From NCBI GenBank assembly GCA_002812745.2, contig NCSJ02000072.1, positions 90,913 through 154,912 on the forward strand: a stretch of DNA of 64,000 nucleotides, written 5' to 3'. The stretch comes from Scytalidium lignicola. Taxonomy: Eukaryota > Ascomycota > Leotiomycetes. Below, one piece after another: positions 23,822 through 34,677 of this stretch; within the stretch, counting starts at the first letter, position 1, and each line of letters starts with the position of its first letter. A program made the position numbers and the translations under genes. A model generated the notes under the pieces. The model was given only the letters and a program-made list of their open reading frames with translations, did not search any database and was not told where the DNA came from.

Positions 23822-24535
23822 ACAGGGCGATTATCTAAAGTATAGAGAAGGAACCCGAGTGCGAGATACTTCGTATAGATGTCTGCATTTCAATAGCACC
23901 TCCCATTCCCACTACACCGTTTCGCGCCGAGCTGCTCACAGCAATGCGGATAGCTGAGTCTCTTTTTGTTAATTCCACTGCTGATTCTTCGACGATAATT
24001 TACATTCGTCTCTCCGATGGTGCGAGTGCAAAACGGTTGATTGTTTCAAGGCACTCCATAGGTACCTCTTTGAGTGTGTCTGCCACCTGGTAAAGTGATG
24101 AACGATGGAATCTTCTAAATTTCCGCATTCGAGATGCGATATTGCGTAATGGATTGGTCTCGGGGAGAGTGTGGATATCCGTCTAGAGCTTGATCGCCCT
24201 TCTCTAAAGCCTATCTTATGCGGAGGCAATGTAAGCTTCTGCTTCTGCTATGCTTGTTGCTACTGTAACAAACGTTCCTATGATCGCTTGTACGCTTATT
24301 TTCTGGATTCGATTAATCGATCTTGCCGCTTTATAGTTAAATTCGTGCATTTACACGTTGGAAGCATAATCTTTTATTAAAGCAATAGCTGCCGTGAACA
24401 GCTGACGCGTTGTAGGTGGCGACAGTCCCTTCAATCGCTTTAATTCCATTACCGCTTTTAAGCCTTTAAAAGCTGCTTTTGCTATATGTTCTCTGTACTT
24501 GAGTTTAGCATCCATAACTACTCTAAGGATTTGAC
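23822..24535 (-). pseudogene. Tad-type LINE fragment (end of reverse transcriptase, start of RNase H)
   Basis: The minus-strand translation gives VVMDAKLKYREHIAKAAFKG, LKAVMELKRLKGLSPPTTRQ, LFTAAIALIKDYASNV, stop, MHEFNYKAARSINRIQ, then AEAEAYIASA. This is the thumb/connection part typical of fungal Tad-clade LINEs. Further on, DSAIRIAVSSSARNGVVGMG marks the start of an RNase H domain. At least four in-frame stops occur; two (near 24195 and 24177) replace expected Trp codons with TAG. The fragment ends at the border of the copy A element. Confidence 0.82.
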
Positions 24536-25058
24536 ATGGTCTTTAGGTCGGACTGCCTCTCCTTTAATGATGAAAGGTTTTAGCTCCAGAGTGGGACGTC
24601 CGAGACAGGATGGAAGAAATTAGCGAAATGCCGCTAGTTGTTGGTGGCAGATATAAATTCGTGCGCGCTATGGATGAAAGAAGGGGCTTGCGGGTTGCAC
24701 CGACTTGGCTGCCAGGTAGTTTGCTGGCCTGTTCTCCGCTGCCTGAATAGCACTCCCACAGCTCTGTCACGTATAATAAGATTGTAGTTCTTCGCAGTTA
24801 TTGTGTACATTCAGGCCGCGACCAGTTGTGCTTTTTCCCCCCATCGAGCTACATTTTTGTCTCCAGTCTCTTGAAAATAAGTTTACTTGTCCACGATAGC
24901 AAGGCATTGATCCTGGCCAACCGGCTTCACTTCTTCTTAGTGCCAGAAAATAGCGGACATGGGGGATGACAGGCCCTTGCGATTACTGTCACTCGGTGAG
25001 GCTCCATAACCTTAAGGCTACTCGCTGTGGTCTCGCTGTGGTCTTTCGATGCTGATCC
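24536..25058. other. Intergenic DNA between LINE relic and patatin gene
   Basis: No conserved frame recognised. It presumably includes the patatin promoter. Confidence 0.45.
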
Positions 25059-26102
25059 ATGTCAGACGGTGGTGGTGTTCGCGGCATCTCGAGCCTTTAC
25101 ATCCTCAAATATGTCATGTACGAGTTGCAGGAAAAGGAGAAGCTCTCAGTACTCCCACAACCGTGCGACTATTTCGACATGATTTCCGGAACATCCACAG
25201 GAGGGTAATATGAAATATGTTCCATCGCTTGCCTCTTAGATTCGCTGACTAGCAGCAGGCTGATTGCTATCATGCTTGGAGTCCTGGACATGCATATAGA
25301 TACATGCATAGAGAAGTACGAAGAGCTCGCGAAAGAAGTTTTCCAAGATGACTACCATTTTTCGCAAATTGAAGCCCTGCAGCAAATACAGGCTGTTTTA
25401 GGAGCAAATCGTTTCGACCACTTGAAGCTCGAGAAGATTGTCAAAGCATTGGTGAGAAGCGAAGCAGAAGCTCTTCTGCCAGTGACTCAGGGCAATCTTC
25501 CTACAAACCTTGAAGACACCCCTATGAACTTCCGTGCAACTCCAGATGGGACGCGGCCAAAATGCAAAGTGTCTGTCCAAGATGAGTCCCAAAGGCTACT
25601 CGGAATTTTGATTTACTAATTCTCTCCCAGGTTCGTGTGCGCGACAGCTGAGAGACTGACGGCATCGACTCTTTTCCGAAGTTACAACCTCAGGGGTACT
25701 GCACAGGCTGGAAATTTTCCTTGTTGCATATGGGAGGCTTGCCGGGCCACCACGGCTGCTCCTTTCTTCTTCGCACCAGTCATAATCGGTCCCAACCGTT
25801 CCAAATACTGTGACGGAGCTTTAAATTGCAATAATCCAGCCTTGATGCTCAAGGAAGAGGCTGCCTCTGTCTGGAGTAATAGAAAAATCGGCTGCCTTCT
25901 CAGCATTGGAACAGGCTTTCAACAGTTGAAAGATGTCTTCTCCGGACTCAAAATCGTCAAGGCAAAAGTGACAGAGACGCAAGGTACGCACGCGGCCCTC
26001 TCAAAGGCGTATACGGGAAAGAGAGGCTACTATCGTTTTGATGTTAGCACTGGGTTGGATAAAATACTCCAGACAAGGTCTGGCATTTCATCTCATCTTT
26101 AG
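25059..26102 (+). CDS. Patatin-like phospholipase, probably truncated
   Basis: Three exons (25059-25204, 25259-25570 and 25631-26102) give 309 residues with in-phase GT-AG introns of 54 and 60 nt. The protein starts directly with the patatin signature DGGGVRGISSLYILKYV (oxyanion loop), followed by SGTSTGGLIA (Gly-x-Ser-x-Gly nucleophile). Later pieces are VCATAERLTASTLFRSYN, WEACRATTAAPFFFAPV and YCDGALNCNNPAL, which contains the Asp-Gly of the Ser-Asp dyad. Such lipases release fatty acids from membrane lipids; in fungi they often form the N-domain of NLR-like proteins. No NB-ARC or repeat domain follows here, and a shift to another frame near 26065 would extend the match slightly. The stop lies only 4 nt from the end of a neighbouring broken gene, so a truncated C-terminus is likely. 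Confidence 0.75.
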
Positions 26103-26106
26103 AATA

Positions 26107-26376
26107 CTACGCATCTCGCATCGAGATGTGGCCTAAAACACCTTCCCCGTAACCCTGTTTGCCAAAGAATCGAAAGGATGCGGCCATATGCTCCTTCATC
26201 CATTGCCTCTGTGCACTGAGATCAGAAAAAGTTGGTATTCCTTGTAGCTTGAGCTTGTTATTTCGGTCTCCGCGAGCTAGAGCTTGGAAAACTCGATCGT
26301 TAACCGCTGAGGCCATGGTAAACTGGTTATTAGCTTTCATGACCAGAGTGCCTGTTTGAGTGATTGTACTAGACAT
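26107..26376 (-). pseudogene. Class II aldolase/adducin-domain fragment
   Basis: From an ATG at 26376 the frame ends in GIPTFSDLSAQRQWMKEHMA, ASFRFFGKQGYGEGVLGHIS and MRD, then stops. These are the first about 60 residues of the fungal class II aldolase/adducin family (metal-dependent sugar-phosphate aldolase fold). The remaining two thirds, with the zinc-binding histidines, are absent. The break is 4 nt from the patatin stop, on the opposite strand. Confidence 0.75.
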
Positions 26377-26849
26377 TTCTAAAGAGTTCTGGATTTCTTT
26401 AGAGTCTAAGGAGACTGATTCATATAATAACAAAGAATAGACTTATGGAGGGGAGATTGTAAGAAGGCTTCTTGCTAGTCTGCGATGCTCTGCACATAGT
26501 TGCTGGGGGTTCGTCCACTCTCATCCAGAGCTTTCAGTAAGCTTAGCTAATAAATTTAAACCAGAGATATAACTATCAGTTAATAGTGTTTTGGAATGCT
26601 TAGCTACACCCGCCGGATACGCCTTAGTGGCGTGATAGTAGGCATACTAGGCATATTTTGCAGAGAATACGCTCTTTCTTTAGCATAAATTATACTACCT
26701 TATTAGGACAATGGGACTTCAGAAACTGACAGGGTCAAACAAGCATAATCTGACAGACTTCTGCTAGATTCTAGACTAGCTTGTAGGTGTGTACCTAGCT
26801 TAGACTGAGGCATGTCCAAGTAGAACTTCTCGGGGTTTCGAATTTTACT
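26377..26849. other. Intergenic DNA without recognisable feature
   Basis: AT-rich, with short frames only. It lies between the aldolase fragment and the 3' end of the regulator gene. Confidence 0.5.
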
Positions 26850-28346
26850 TCAAGCCAAGGATATCTGCCAGTCTAACGTGTTTAGTAAAGTCTCCCAGTC
26901 TGTCCAACCGGTAGACCAAACTGATTCCAGGACCTCGCGAACCCTGGAGACGTGCTGAAACCCAGTCCAGCTCTCAATATTCTGGAGGCGATTTCGGATA
27001 TAGCTGACCTTCACTTTATCATCTAGGCCCTCGATGCCGGCCATAAAAAGAGGAAAGACTAGGCCAAGCTCGCAGTAAAGGTTGGGCGGGACTTGGTACA
27101 TGTGTGTCATAATACTTTGAACGCATTCGCTCACCTGAGTTACGTAGGTAGTGCTCGAAGCCGCATATCGGCTTAGGAAACGGTACAAGCGCAGCAATGC
27201 AGCATACCGGAAAGCTTCAGCATGATGGAGCAGCGACTCTAACTCGCTGCCACTCAGAGTCGTGCAAGGAATCAAAGTTTGTGAAAGTAGGAGCTGAGCA
27301 AGGCTCTGGCCCCTGCGGGTTGTGCTAGATGCAAATGCGGGAGAGGAATCGTCCTGGTCGTTGGTATCAGCGATGAAGTAACACATATCACTTATGTGCC
27401 CTAAAATCTGATGTGCTATGCCCATAAGACAGTCCGGAGAAAGGCAGCTATCGTCGTCAATCCAGTATGCCCCGCGAAATCGAGGCCGCCAGCTAGTGCT
27501 TAACGCGGCCATGATATCGTGATACGCAAAATTCCGGAGGAGAAAGCGTCCATCGCTGGTCTGGCGAAGGCGTTCGGGTCCCCCCAGCTGTTCGATGAGA
27601 TGTCCAGCTCCCCGAAGATGGATGGACCACCGCTGGGTGTCTCCACTGACCACCTCTGCCGTGCTGCATATCAGGGCACAAGCGATGGTGCTCTCCGAGA
27701 CACTATTCTGGCGAATAGCTTCAGCAAGACCTCGTGCAGCTTCACTCTCGAATCGAAGCCGCGTATGAGGGGTAATGCACGGGACTGGACCAGAAGAAGG
27801 GGCATGGATGGAAGCGTAGGTGAAGAGCGCATAAAGTAGTGAAGAGTCGTCAATGGCCATAGGGAGTAGAACATTACGGAATTCATTGCCCCCATGCTGT
27901 AAAATCGAGCATAGTGGTGCTAGACGCTCGACGTAATACTTCAAGAGGATGCGTTCAGGGGAGGCACTGTCTAGGGAGTACAGCGTCATGAAGCCGTTAT
28001 TACCACATGTTATCCCCGAGATAGGCTGTGGAGACTCTGACCGTGATGGTGACCGTGAGGGGAGCGACTTGTTATCGAGGATTTCTCCATCCCGCAGCTT
28101 CTTTTGCTGGGGCAAAACGACCTTCCGTTGGGGGAGACGCTCGCAGATCAGGCCAAGGCGCACGCACGACTGACAGGGTTCAAGACTCCCTGCCCGCTGG
28201 TCGTCGCATTTCTTCTTTCGGGCCTTGCAGGTTAGACATCCAGATCGAACCCGGCCAGTGGTGGCAAAGCGCCTGCGTATCGGGCGGTCATTGCTGGCAG
28301 GAGGGGAGGTGGCCGTAGAAGTGGTCTCTGAGATGGAGCTGTCCAT
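26850..28346 (-). CDS. Zn2Cys6 transcription factor (Fungal_trans_2 type)
   Basis: A single uninterrupted exon of 498 residues from ATG at 28346. Residues about 35-70 hold the zinc cluster RSGCLTCKARKKKCDDQ, then CQSC-x6-C, preceded by a basic Arg-rich start. After a Ser/Pro/Arg-rich linker, a long helical domain (PERILLKYYVERLAPLCSIL, FTYASIHAPSS, HLRGAGHLIEQLGG, FRYAALLRLYRFLSRYA) fits the PF11951-like fungal regulator domain of the ARG81/UGA3 kind. It is a nuclear DNA-binding regulator; its targets are unknown. The nearest intact catabolic genes are several kb away, so a link is only a guess. No break or intron is seen. Confidence 0.93.
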   Translation of the reverse strand: MDSSISETTSTATSPPASNDRPIRRRFATTGRVRSGCLTCKARKKKCDDQRAGSLEPCQSCVRLGLICERLPQRKVVLPQQKKLRDGEILDNKSLPSRSPSRSESPQPISGITCGNNGFMTLYSLDSASPERILLKYYVERLAPLCSILQHGGNEFRNVLLPMAIDDSSLLYALFTYASIHAPSSGPVPCITPHTRLRFESEAARGLAEAIRQNSVSESTIACALICSTAEVVSGDTQRWSIHLRGAGHLIEQLGGPERLRQTSDGRFLLRNFAYHDIMAALSTSWRPRFRGAYWIDDDSCLSPDCLMGIAHQILGHISDMCYFIADTNDQDDSSPAFASSTTRRGQSLAQLLLSQTLIPCTTLSGSELESLLHHAEAFRYAALLRLYRFLSRYAASSTTYVTQVSECVQSIMTHMYQVPPNLYCELGLVFPLFMAGIEGLDDKVKVSYIRNRLQNIESWTGFQHVSRVREVLESVWSTGWTDWETLLNTLDWQISLA

Positions 28347-28731
28347 GCTGGGATGGAGCGAGAAGATTAGGGAGGCAGACGAAGACGGAAATAGAAGGGC
28401 GAACGAAGAAGAAATACAGATGACGAAAGAGAGAGATGAGGGAGGACAAAATGCCGACGATAATCAGCATTTAGCATCTCTTACGCCACAGTTGCTTTGC
28501 TTATCGCGAGCCCCTGCAATTCGCTGCAGGGGAAATAATGCTTGATACCGTAATGCCTCCTTCTCCACGCGCGATAAGAATGAAGAAACAAAGTCTAAGG
28601 CCCAAAAGGGCAATAAGCTATCCTCACACGGATAGAGATCCGCGTTGGGAATAGCTGCATATGAGACAATAAAGGAAGAGCTAACGTTACGTTACGTACA
28701 GTGAGAATAATTAGATAATCGGGGTAAGCTA
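28347..28731. other. Promoter region of the Zn2Cys6 regulator
   Basis: Purine-rich leader, then AT-rich DNA with an ACGTTACGTTACGTA run near 28685-28698 just before the element at 28.73 kb. Confidence 0.45.
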
Positions 28732-29169
28732 ACGTAATTCCCGGTCTACCGGTCATCCTGGTCTACCGGTCACTTGAAATTTACCGCAAAATCAAGCAAA
28801 ATCACCCCTTAGCAAACTCAACAATTATATATGATTACAACTTTATCTCTCAGATTTATATTCATATAATCAATTACACACTTGGCATTGATTTGTAAGT
28901 TGTTCAATTAATATTTTGTATTGCATAATACAGAATTTGTCCAATATGCCTCAAAAATAAGGCAACGTTGCCATTGTAACTAAAACAAAAGGTTATAACG
29001 ATTGAGGCTTAAGATATTGAATAATTATCGAACAGATAATATGTATAGACTTATGATTAATATAAAACTGTTATGGTTGTTGAGTTAGCTAAGAGGTGAT
29101 TTTGCTTGATTTTGCGGTAAATTTCAAGTGACCGGTAGACCAGGATGACCGGTAGACCGGGAATTACGT
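28732..29169. mobile_element. ACGTAATTCC inverted-repeat element, copy B (438 bp)
   Basis: The ends are ACGTAATTCCCGGTCTACCG and its inverse, flanked by TA. The arms also contain a second inner CCGGTCACTTGAAATTTACC, so they are about 85 bp long. The middle is AT-rich and non-coding, with an interior diverged from copy A. It is a subfamily of the same non-autonomous element. Confidence 0.85.
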
Positions 29170-29300
29170 TAGATGAGTTGTAATTAACTAAGATGCCTTT
29201 TTCTCAAAAAAATATTTTACTTTTACTTTTATTTTTTAGCTGTACTGTACAATTTTGGTTGTCCTGATTCCTTCGTTCTGTATTGTTAATTAAATACCCG

Positions 29301-30970
29301 ATGGCTACACCGAGACTATTGAGCCTGGCAGAGGGTATGTAGACGCTCCTTCTAAACACACACATATATATATATGGATTGATTGCTTGGTCTTGTTGAT
29401 CAGATCAAATTGAGATGCTGAGGTATTACTGACATGATGGCGAAATGTAGTGGCTAAGCATATTACACCTAAGGACTGTTGGGTAGTCCTCTATGGTAAT
29501 GTCTACAATGTATATTTCTCCTTGTGACTGCCTCACCTAATTTGACAGTCATGAATCCACTTAGCTAGAATCTGGCATCGATACAGGTGTCTGATATTGT
29601 GTCTAATCACCCGGGCGGCTCCCAAGCTATCTTTCAACTGGCAGGTAAAGATGCTACAGAGCAGTGTGACACCATCCANCCCCCCCAAATACACTGAGCA
29701 GTCTAGGCCCCAAAGCATTTCTAGGACCCGTTGCTACCGAGCCCATCCCCAACTTCACTGTAAAGGAGCCAGAAGTCACGGCGATGGACCAAAATAATGG
29801 CTCTGTGCCTTTGCACACTCTTCTAAATATGGATGAGATTGAAGTAGCTACACGGAAGATAAACCGGAAAGCATGGGCATATTACTACTCTGCAGCTAAT
29901 GATAAGATCAGTAAGCGTCTCAATACACAGGTCTACCGCTCAATTCTCCTCCGCCCAAGAGTGCTTATGGACTGCAAAACGTGTAGCTTGGGCAGCAAGA
30001 TCCTAGGATGCCTATATATGTTTCTCCGGCCGCCATGGCTCGTCTTGGCCATCCATCTGGAGAGGCTGGCATCGTGCAAGCATGCTCTCAGTTCGGCGCC
30101 ATGCAGATCATTTCGAACAGTTCATCCATGCCACCAGAGTAGATTATTGCTAACGCGAGTCCAGACCAGGTGTTTGGTTAGCAAATATACATTCAGGTTA
30201 ATAGAAGCAAAAGTATCACTATGCATGCTCGAATTAATAATCTCAAGTCAATTAAATTTGTTGTCTTAACTATAGATGCCTTCGTTTCCGGTAAAAGAGA
30301 GGACGATGAGCGGAGCAACAATGTTACAGCTATGTCAGCTCCTCGAAACGTTAGAGAACTTAAACGCTCAGCAGATGGGACTCCGGATTGATCAATACGG
30401 CTGGGGGTATTGGCGTGCAGCTCTTTGCTGGTATCGATTCTTCCTTGACATGGGAAGATACTCTCCAGTGGCTTACAGCACATACTCATTTACCAATCAT
30501 TATTAATGGGTTGCAGACACACGATGATGCCTATATTGTATCCACCTACGCACCAACCATAAAGGGAATCATTTTGTCCAACCATGGGGGTTGTTCTTTA
30601 GATATAACTCCACCTGCTGTCCACACACTTCTAGAGATTAGGAAGCTCTGTCCCGAGGTTTTTGGCAGGTTGGATGTTTGGGTTGATGGAGGCATTCGAC
30701 GTGGCACTGATATGGTGAAAGCATTGTGTTTGGGAGCTAAAGCTGTCGGTATTGGTAGACCTGCACTCTGGGGCCTCGCAGCAGGAGGTGTTGAAGGAGT
30801 TGAACGGACTTTGCAGAGTATGTTATTCTGTTGTCGACGCATCTTTAGTTTGCTTATGCTAAGTCTGTTAGTTCTACTTGATGAGACCACTATTTGCATG
30901 CGCTTGCTAGTGCAAAATCTAGGAGATCCAGGCCCACAATATGTATTTCCTCCCTTTTCATTTGCTTAGG
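29301..30970 (+). pseudogene. Cytochrome b2-type L-lactate dehydrogenase, degenerate
   Basis: The ATG at 29301 opens MATPRLLSLAE. After two GT-AG introns comes a cytochrome b5 domain (VAKHITPKDCWVVLYGNVYN, SNHPGGSQAIFQLAGKDATE) with the HPGG heme ligand. The FMN domain follows: [87 protein letters not shown] and [18 protein letters not shown]. Family members oxidise L-lactate to pyruvate in the mitochondrial intermembrane space. Several frame changes, TAG codons in PPE-stop-II and VFG-stop-Q, the catalytic Lys replaced by Asn (IIING) and the substrate-binding Arg replaced by Cys (NHGGCSLD) show it is dead. Confidence 0.88.
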
Positions 30971-31712
30971 TTAACCAGATATCTGGCTGCTGTTGCTACA
31001 GATTAATACTCGTATTGTCGAGCAACAAATTTATAATGGACCGTCTAATCTTGAGAGTGTTGATAATCTGCTTAAAGATAGACTTTAGATCACTAGCTCA
31101 AGGCACTATGCAGATGTTAATTCTAGAGCTGGATTGATAATAGCAGCAGTATAGTTCGTATTAGAAGTTATCAAAGGATATAAGGCACATCTAAGGTTCC
31201 AGTTGAGGATTCTTGTTTAGATTCAATTGACTATCTATTTTACTACATTCTGAACTGTCATATTATGCTTGATTAAATCTCTATCAGCTTGGAGACTATT
31301 AATATTTAATAACTAATACTGAATTAGTCTAGATATATCTCCTATGAAATGTCTTATTAATTCTAAGGCTCACTTTAACTACATTATGATGGAAAAGCAC
31401 ATTATTGCATCCATTTCATGCAGAATCAGTACGACTCTGTCTTCATGATGGTAGGAAGGTTTATTACAATATTGATAGTTTTGAGCTAGGGGAGGAGGTT
31501 TAGGTAGCGTATAATACATTTTAGTACTGAGGAACTTATGAGGGTCAAAATAAATATTTCACATGTTCGGGAAGTCTCATAAATGAAGAACTGCATTGTA
31601 CGCAATAGTCTATTGTTACACGGACCGAATGATTTTATTTAAGACGAGTGAAGTATCAAGAAACACAATTCTTCAGCTGATAGTCAACTTCTTAATAGAG
31701 TTATGTTTGACT
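30971..31712. other. AT-rich DNA downstream of the lactate dehydrogenase relic
   Basis: Perhaps its decayed 3' part, but I cannot align any segment. No other gene is seen. Confidence 0.45.
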
Positions 31713-33793
31713 CTATTCAAAGATTCGGTTGAAAAAGCTCGCAACTTTCCCCCTATTTCGTGATATATATGCTGCCTCGTAGGCGTCGATTTCATTCTTG
31801 GTGCCTCCTAACTGAAGATCTGCTGTGCCCAAAGGGACATACTTGGCCCGCTTAAGAACCTTCCAGAACACGAGCACCAAGATAAAGAAACCGACCATGA
31901 CGTAGTCCAGGAATAAGCTCGTAAGGTCCCATTCACCTAATTAAGAGATTATAACCTAGAATCAGGGTCATGATTCCAGTTGCACAAATCGTATACAACC
32001 CTGCGTAAGGCTGGAGATAGCCGCGATAGGGCAGAGTATTTCTGTCGATGCCTTGTCGATGGAGCGACTCGTAGAAATATAAGTAGGTGATACAGGTTCC
32101 AAAGTAGTTCAGTAGATAGGAAGCAGTAATACAGCCTACTAACCAATTCAACACCGTGGCCGAACTGTTGCTAACCTGCAAAGAACCAAGCACACAGAAA
32201 GACATTGAGGCGGCCACGGCGTAATAAGGTACGCCAGCTTTGTTGCATCTAGAGAAGATAGCTAAGGCTTTACCTTCCATAGATATTCCATGGAGTGTTC
32301 TAGCGGCAGAAAATACAAGGTTATTTCCTGCAGAGAATACCGACGTCATAATAAGAGCGTTAACAATATCTGGCAGTACTCGGATTTTAAATCGGTCCAT
32401 TGAGATAACGTACGGAGAGCTATTGGGGATAAAGTTAGATTCATTCAAGGTAGTAGCAAAAGGCACCCATCAAATTTACGCTGCCCCTGTCCCACTCCCC
32501 TTTCTCGTACCGTTCAATGTGGCAGCGAGAATAGGGTCATTATATGGTATGACAATACCCATACAGAAGGCTCTAAGACAGAAAAAGAACATGAGACGCC
32601 AGACAAAGGATGAGAATGCTTTGCGCATAATGTGCCGTGGACGCTCTGCTTCGCCAGCAGCCATGTATTCTGACCCAACTATCCTGGACAGTTTCAGGAA
32701 AATTGATTAAATGGGGTTGATGTGGGAGATAACATACGTGAAGTATGCCTGAACCATACAAGCTAGGACTCCAAGAAAACGCCCCGTATTTCCTGGCACT
32801 AAATACGAGACAAATGCTCCCCTTTTGGTTAACAAGGAATTAGCACATGTCGAGGATTGAATCATGTTTCCTCTTCCTTACTTACTGGATTTAAACCCAT
32901 AGGCCTGATGATTGGGATTGCCTCCCACCATGGTTATGAAGGTGTATAGAATCAAGTCCAGCATCAAGACAATCTTGAAAATGGACAAGCAGAATTCTGC
33001 AACACCGTAGTGGCGAACAGTAAGAATATTCATGACCCTATATTGATATTAGTCATAGTGCAAGGGAATCAGTCGACAATTTACATACGCGTATAGAATC
33101 ATACAGACGACGACGACAACAATGGCCACGGGAATTTTGTCAGTCCAGTATGTTAGAAGAACATTCAAGGGAGTAATCTCATATGGAATTCCATGTGCTA
33201 GTTGATATTAGTTAGTTCGAAATATGAAAGCAAAATATGATGTCTTACCCATCGTAAAGAAAAAGTTCTAGCCTATTGCGAAACTGAGCGCTTTATCGAC
33301 CCAGTGGCCAGCAAGTCGGATAAATGGCGACGGGATGGGAATGTAACGGTCCATTTCAGCTACCACTCGGAGTATTAGTATTAGATTATTATTTCAAGGG
33401 AGAGATGAAGACCAACCAAAACATTGATTTACGGCCAGCATAATAGTGCCATACACAACAAAGCCAACAAAAAGACCGGCCGGTCCCCCTTTTGGAAGGA
33501 CAGCCCCCATCTGCACGAAAAGAGCTATCTCTATATGTTAACGATGAATCTGCTAGCAAAAAATAAAACTAGCGAGATATACATGTGTACATACATGTAC
33601 CGATAGCTCCTCCGACGGCAAAGAGTTGGACTTCTCTTCCGTGAAGTTTCCGGTGGAGGTGTTGAAATCCAGCAGATATAATTTCTCCTTCAAGAACATC
33701 ATGGCTACTGTGAATTTCATCTACTATGCCATCATAAGAGGGTTTCTTCTCTTCCTCAGCTTGAGAGATGAAATCGTGCAGTTCTGAAGCCAT
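31713..33793 (-). pseudogene. Amino-acid permease (YAT family), degenerate
   Basis: From the ATG at 33793: ELHDFISQAEEEKKPSYDG, then HLHRKLHGREVQLFAVGGAI, then after an intron LFVQMGAVLPKGGPAGLFVG. Later exons give PIPSPFIRLAGHWVDKA, AEFCLSIFKIVLMLDLILYT, SPYVISMDRFKIRVLPDIVN and VFSAGNNLVFSAARTLHGIS. The gene ends DLQLGGTKNEIDAYEAA. This is a 12-helix plasma-membrane proton/amino-acid symporter. Two lesions are visible: FAIG-stop-NFFF near 33264, where Trp TGG became TAG, and a frame loss near 31925 between LLIR and EWDLTS. The break near 32440-32480 is a normal intron, not a lesion. It faces away from the amidase across an 884-bp spacer. Confidence 0.85.
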
Positions 33794-34677
33794 CTCAATA
33801 CGTTATTTTTTAGGTAATAAACTGTTGGCAAAAGAAGATAGACAGCGAATAGACAGAGAGCAACTGAATTTCTATCCTGAGCCACATATTTATTATATAC
33901 AGCATCAAAGCTTTCACTGCACAGGTTTGTATCCTCGATTGCCCCTTTAGCCTGCCCGGTGTTTGAGGCAACTTCCTCTTATCTTGGGCGGCGTATAGGG
34001 CGGGCATACGATAAGCCAGTGTTACCGAGAATCTCACTTTACATGTAGGAGAGTCGAGATAAGGGGCGGAATCTAGGAATTGAAGTGATTGTGCTTAACT
34101 TCATCAGCACGCCAGCCACTGAGAGAAAGGCAATGCAATTCTCAGATGTAGGAATCACCAGCCCGAAGAGATAGAGCTGTTCAGATCGACATCTGCCTGG
34201 TCGTCCAATAAGATACAACGAAGATATTGGCTTGTTTGACAACCCCTTCATGAAGCAAACCAGTGGCAGTGCCAAGCAGGCCGGGTTGACGAGAGTTGTG
34301 TAGGACTATGGCAAACGGACTGGGAGGTCCTAATAATAAGCCATAGGCCTGTAGTTAGCCAGAGCAGCTGTCGCCAACGAAGCAGCAATCAATGACATTT
34401 AGAAAGCTCAATTACTCCGTCTTATCGGCCTCCCTCCAGTAATTTTCTTATCACTCCACCCACTCTCCACTCCACCCAGACCCGACTTGATGTCTTTAAC
34501 CAATACTAACCAATCGCCGTGATATGCTAGTGTAAAAGTGGGCTAGAGAAATTAAATATAACGTTGAGTTAATTATCATCCATCTTTCTTCTTTTTGTCA
34601 GTCGTCAGTTTCGACAAGCTTTCGAACATCTGTAATCCTCTTAGAGCTAGAACCCAATCCCGAATCGAGACAGCACA
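33794..34677. other. Divergent promoter region between permease relic and amidase
   Basis: Head-to-head arrangement with 884 bp between the two ATGs. A short minus-strand frame at 34039-34275 has no recognisable domain. The CCAAT-like and TATAA-like bits near 34500-34560 are too weak to call. Confidence 0.45.

Noticed and set aside
27519..28318. Plus-strand open frames opposite the Zn2Cys6 regulator
   Set aside because: They are shadows of a 498-residue minus-strand gene with clear zinc-cluster and regulator-domain motifs.
32430..32480. Apparent stop codons inside the permease
   Set aside because: A normal GTAAAT...AATAG intron with a TCTAAC branch site removes them; only two other lesions remain.
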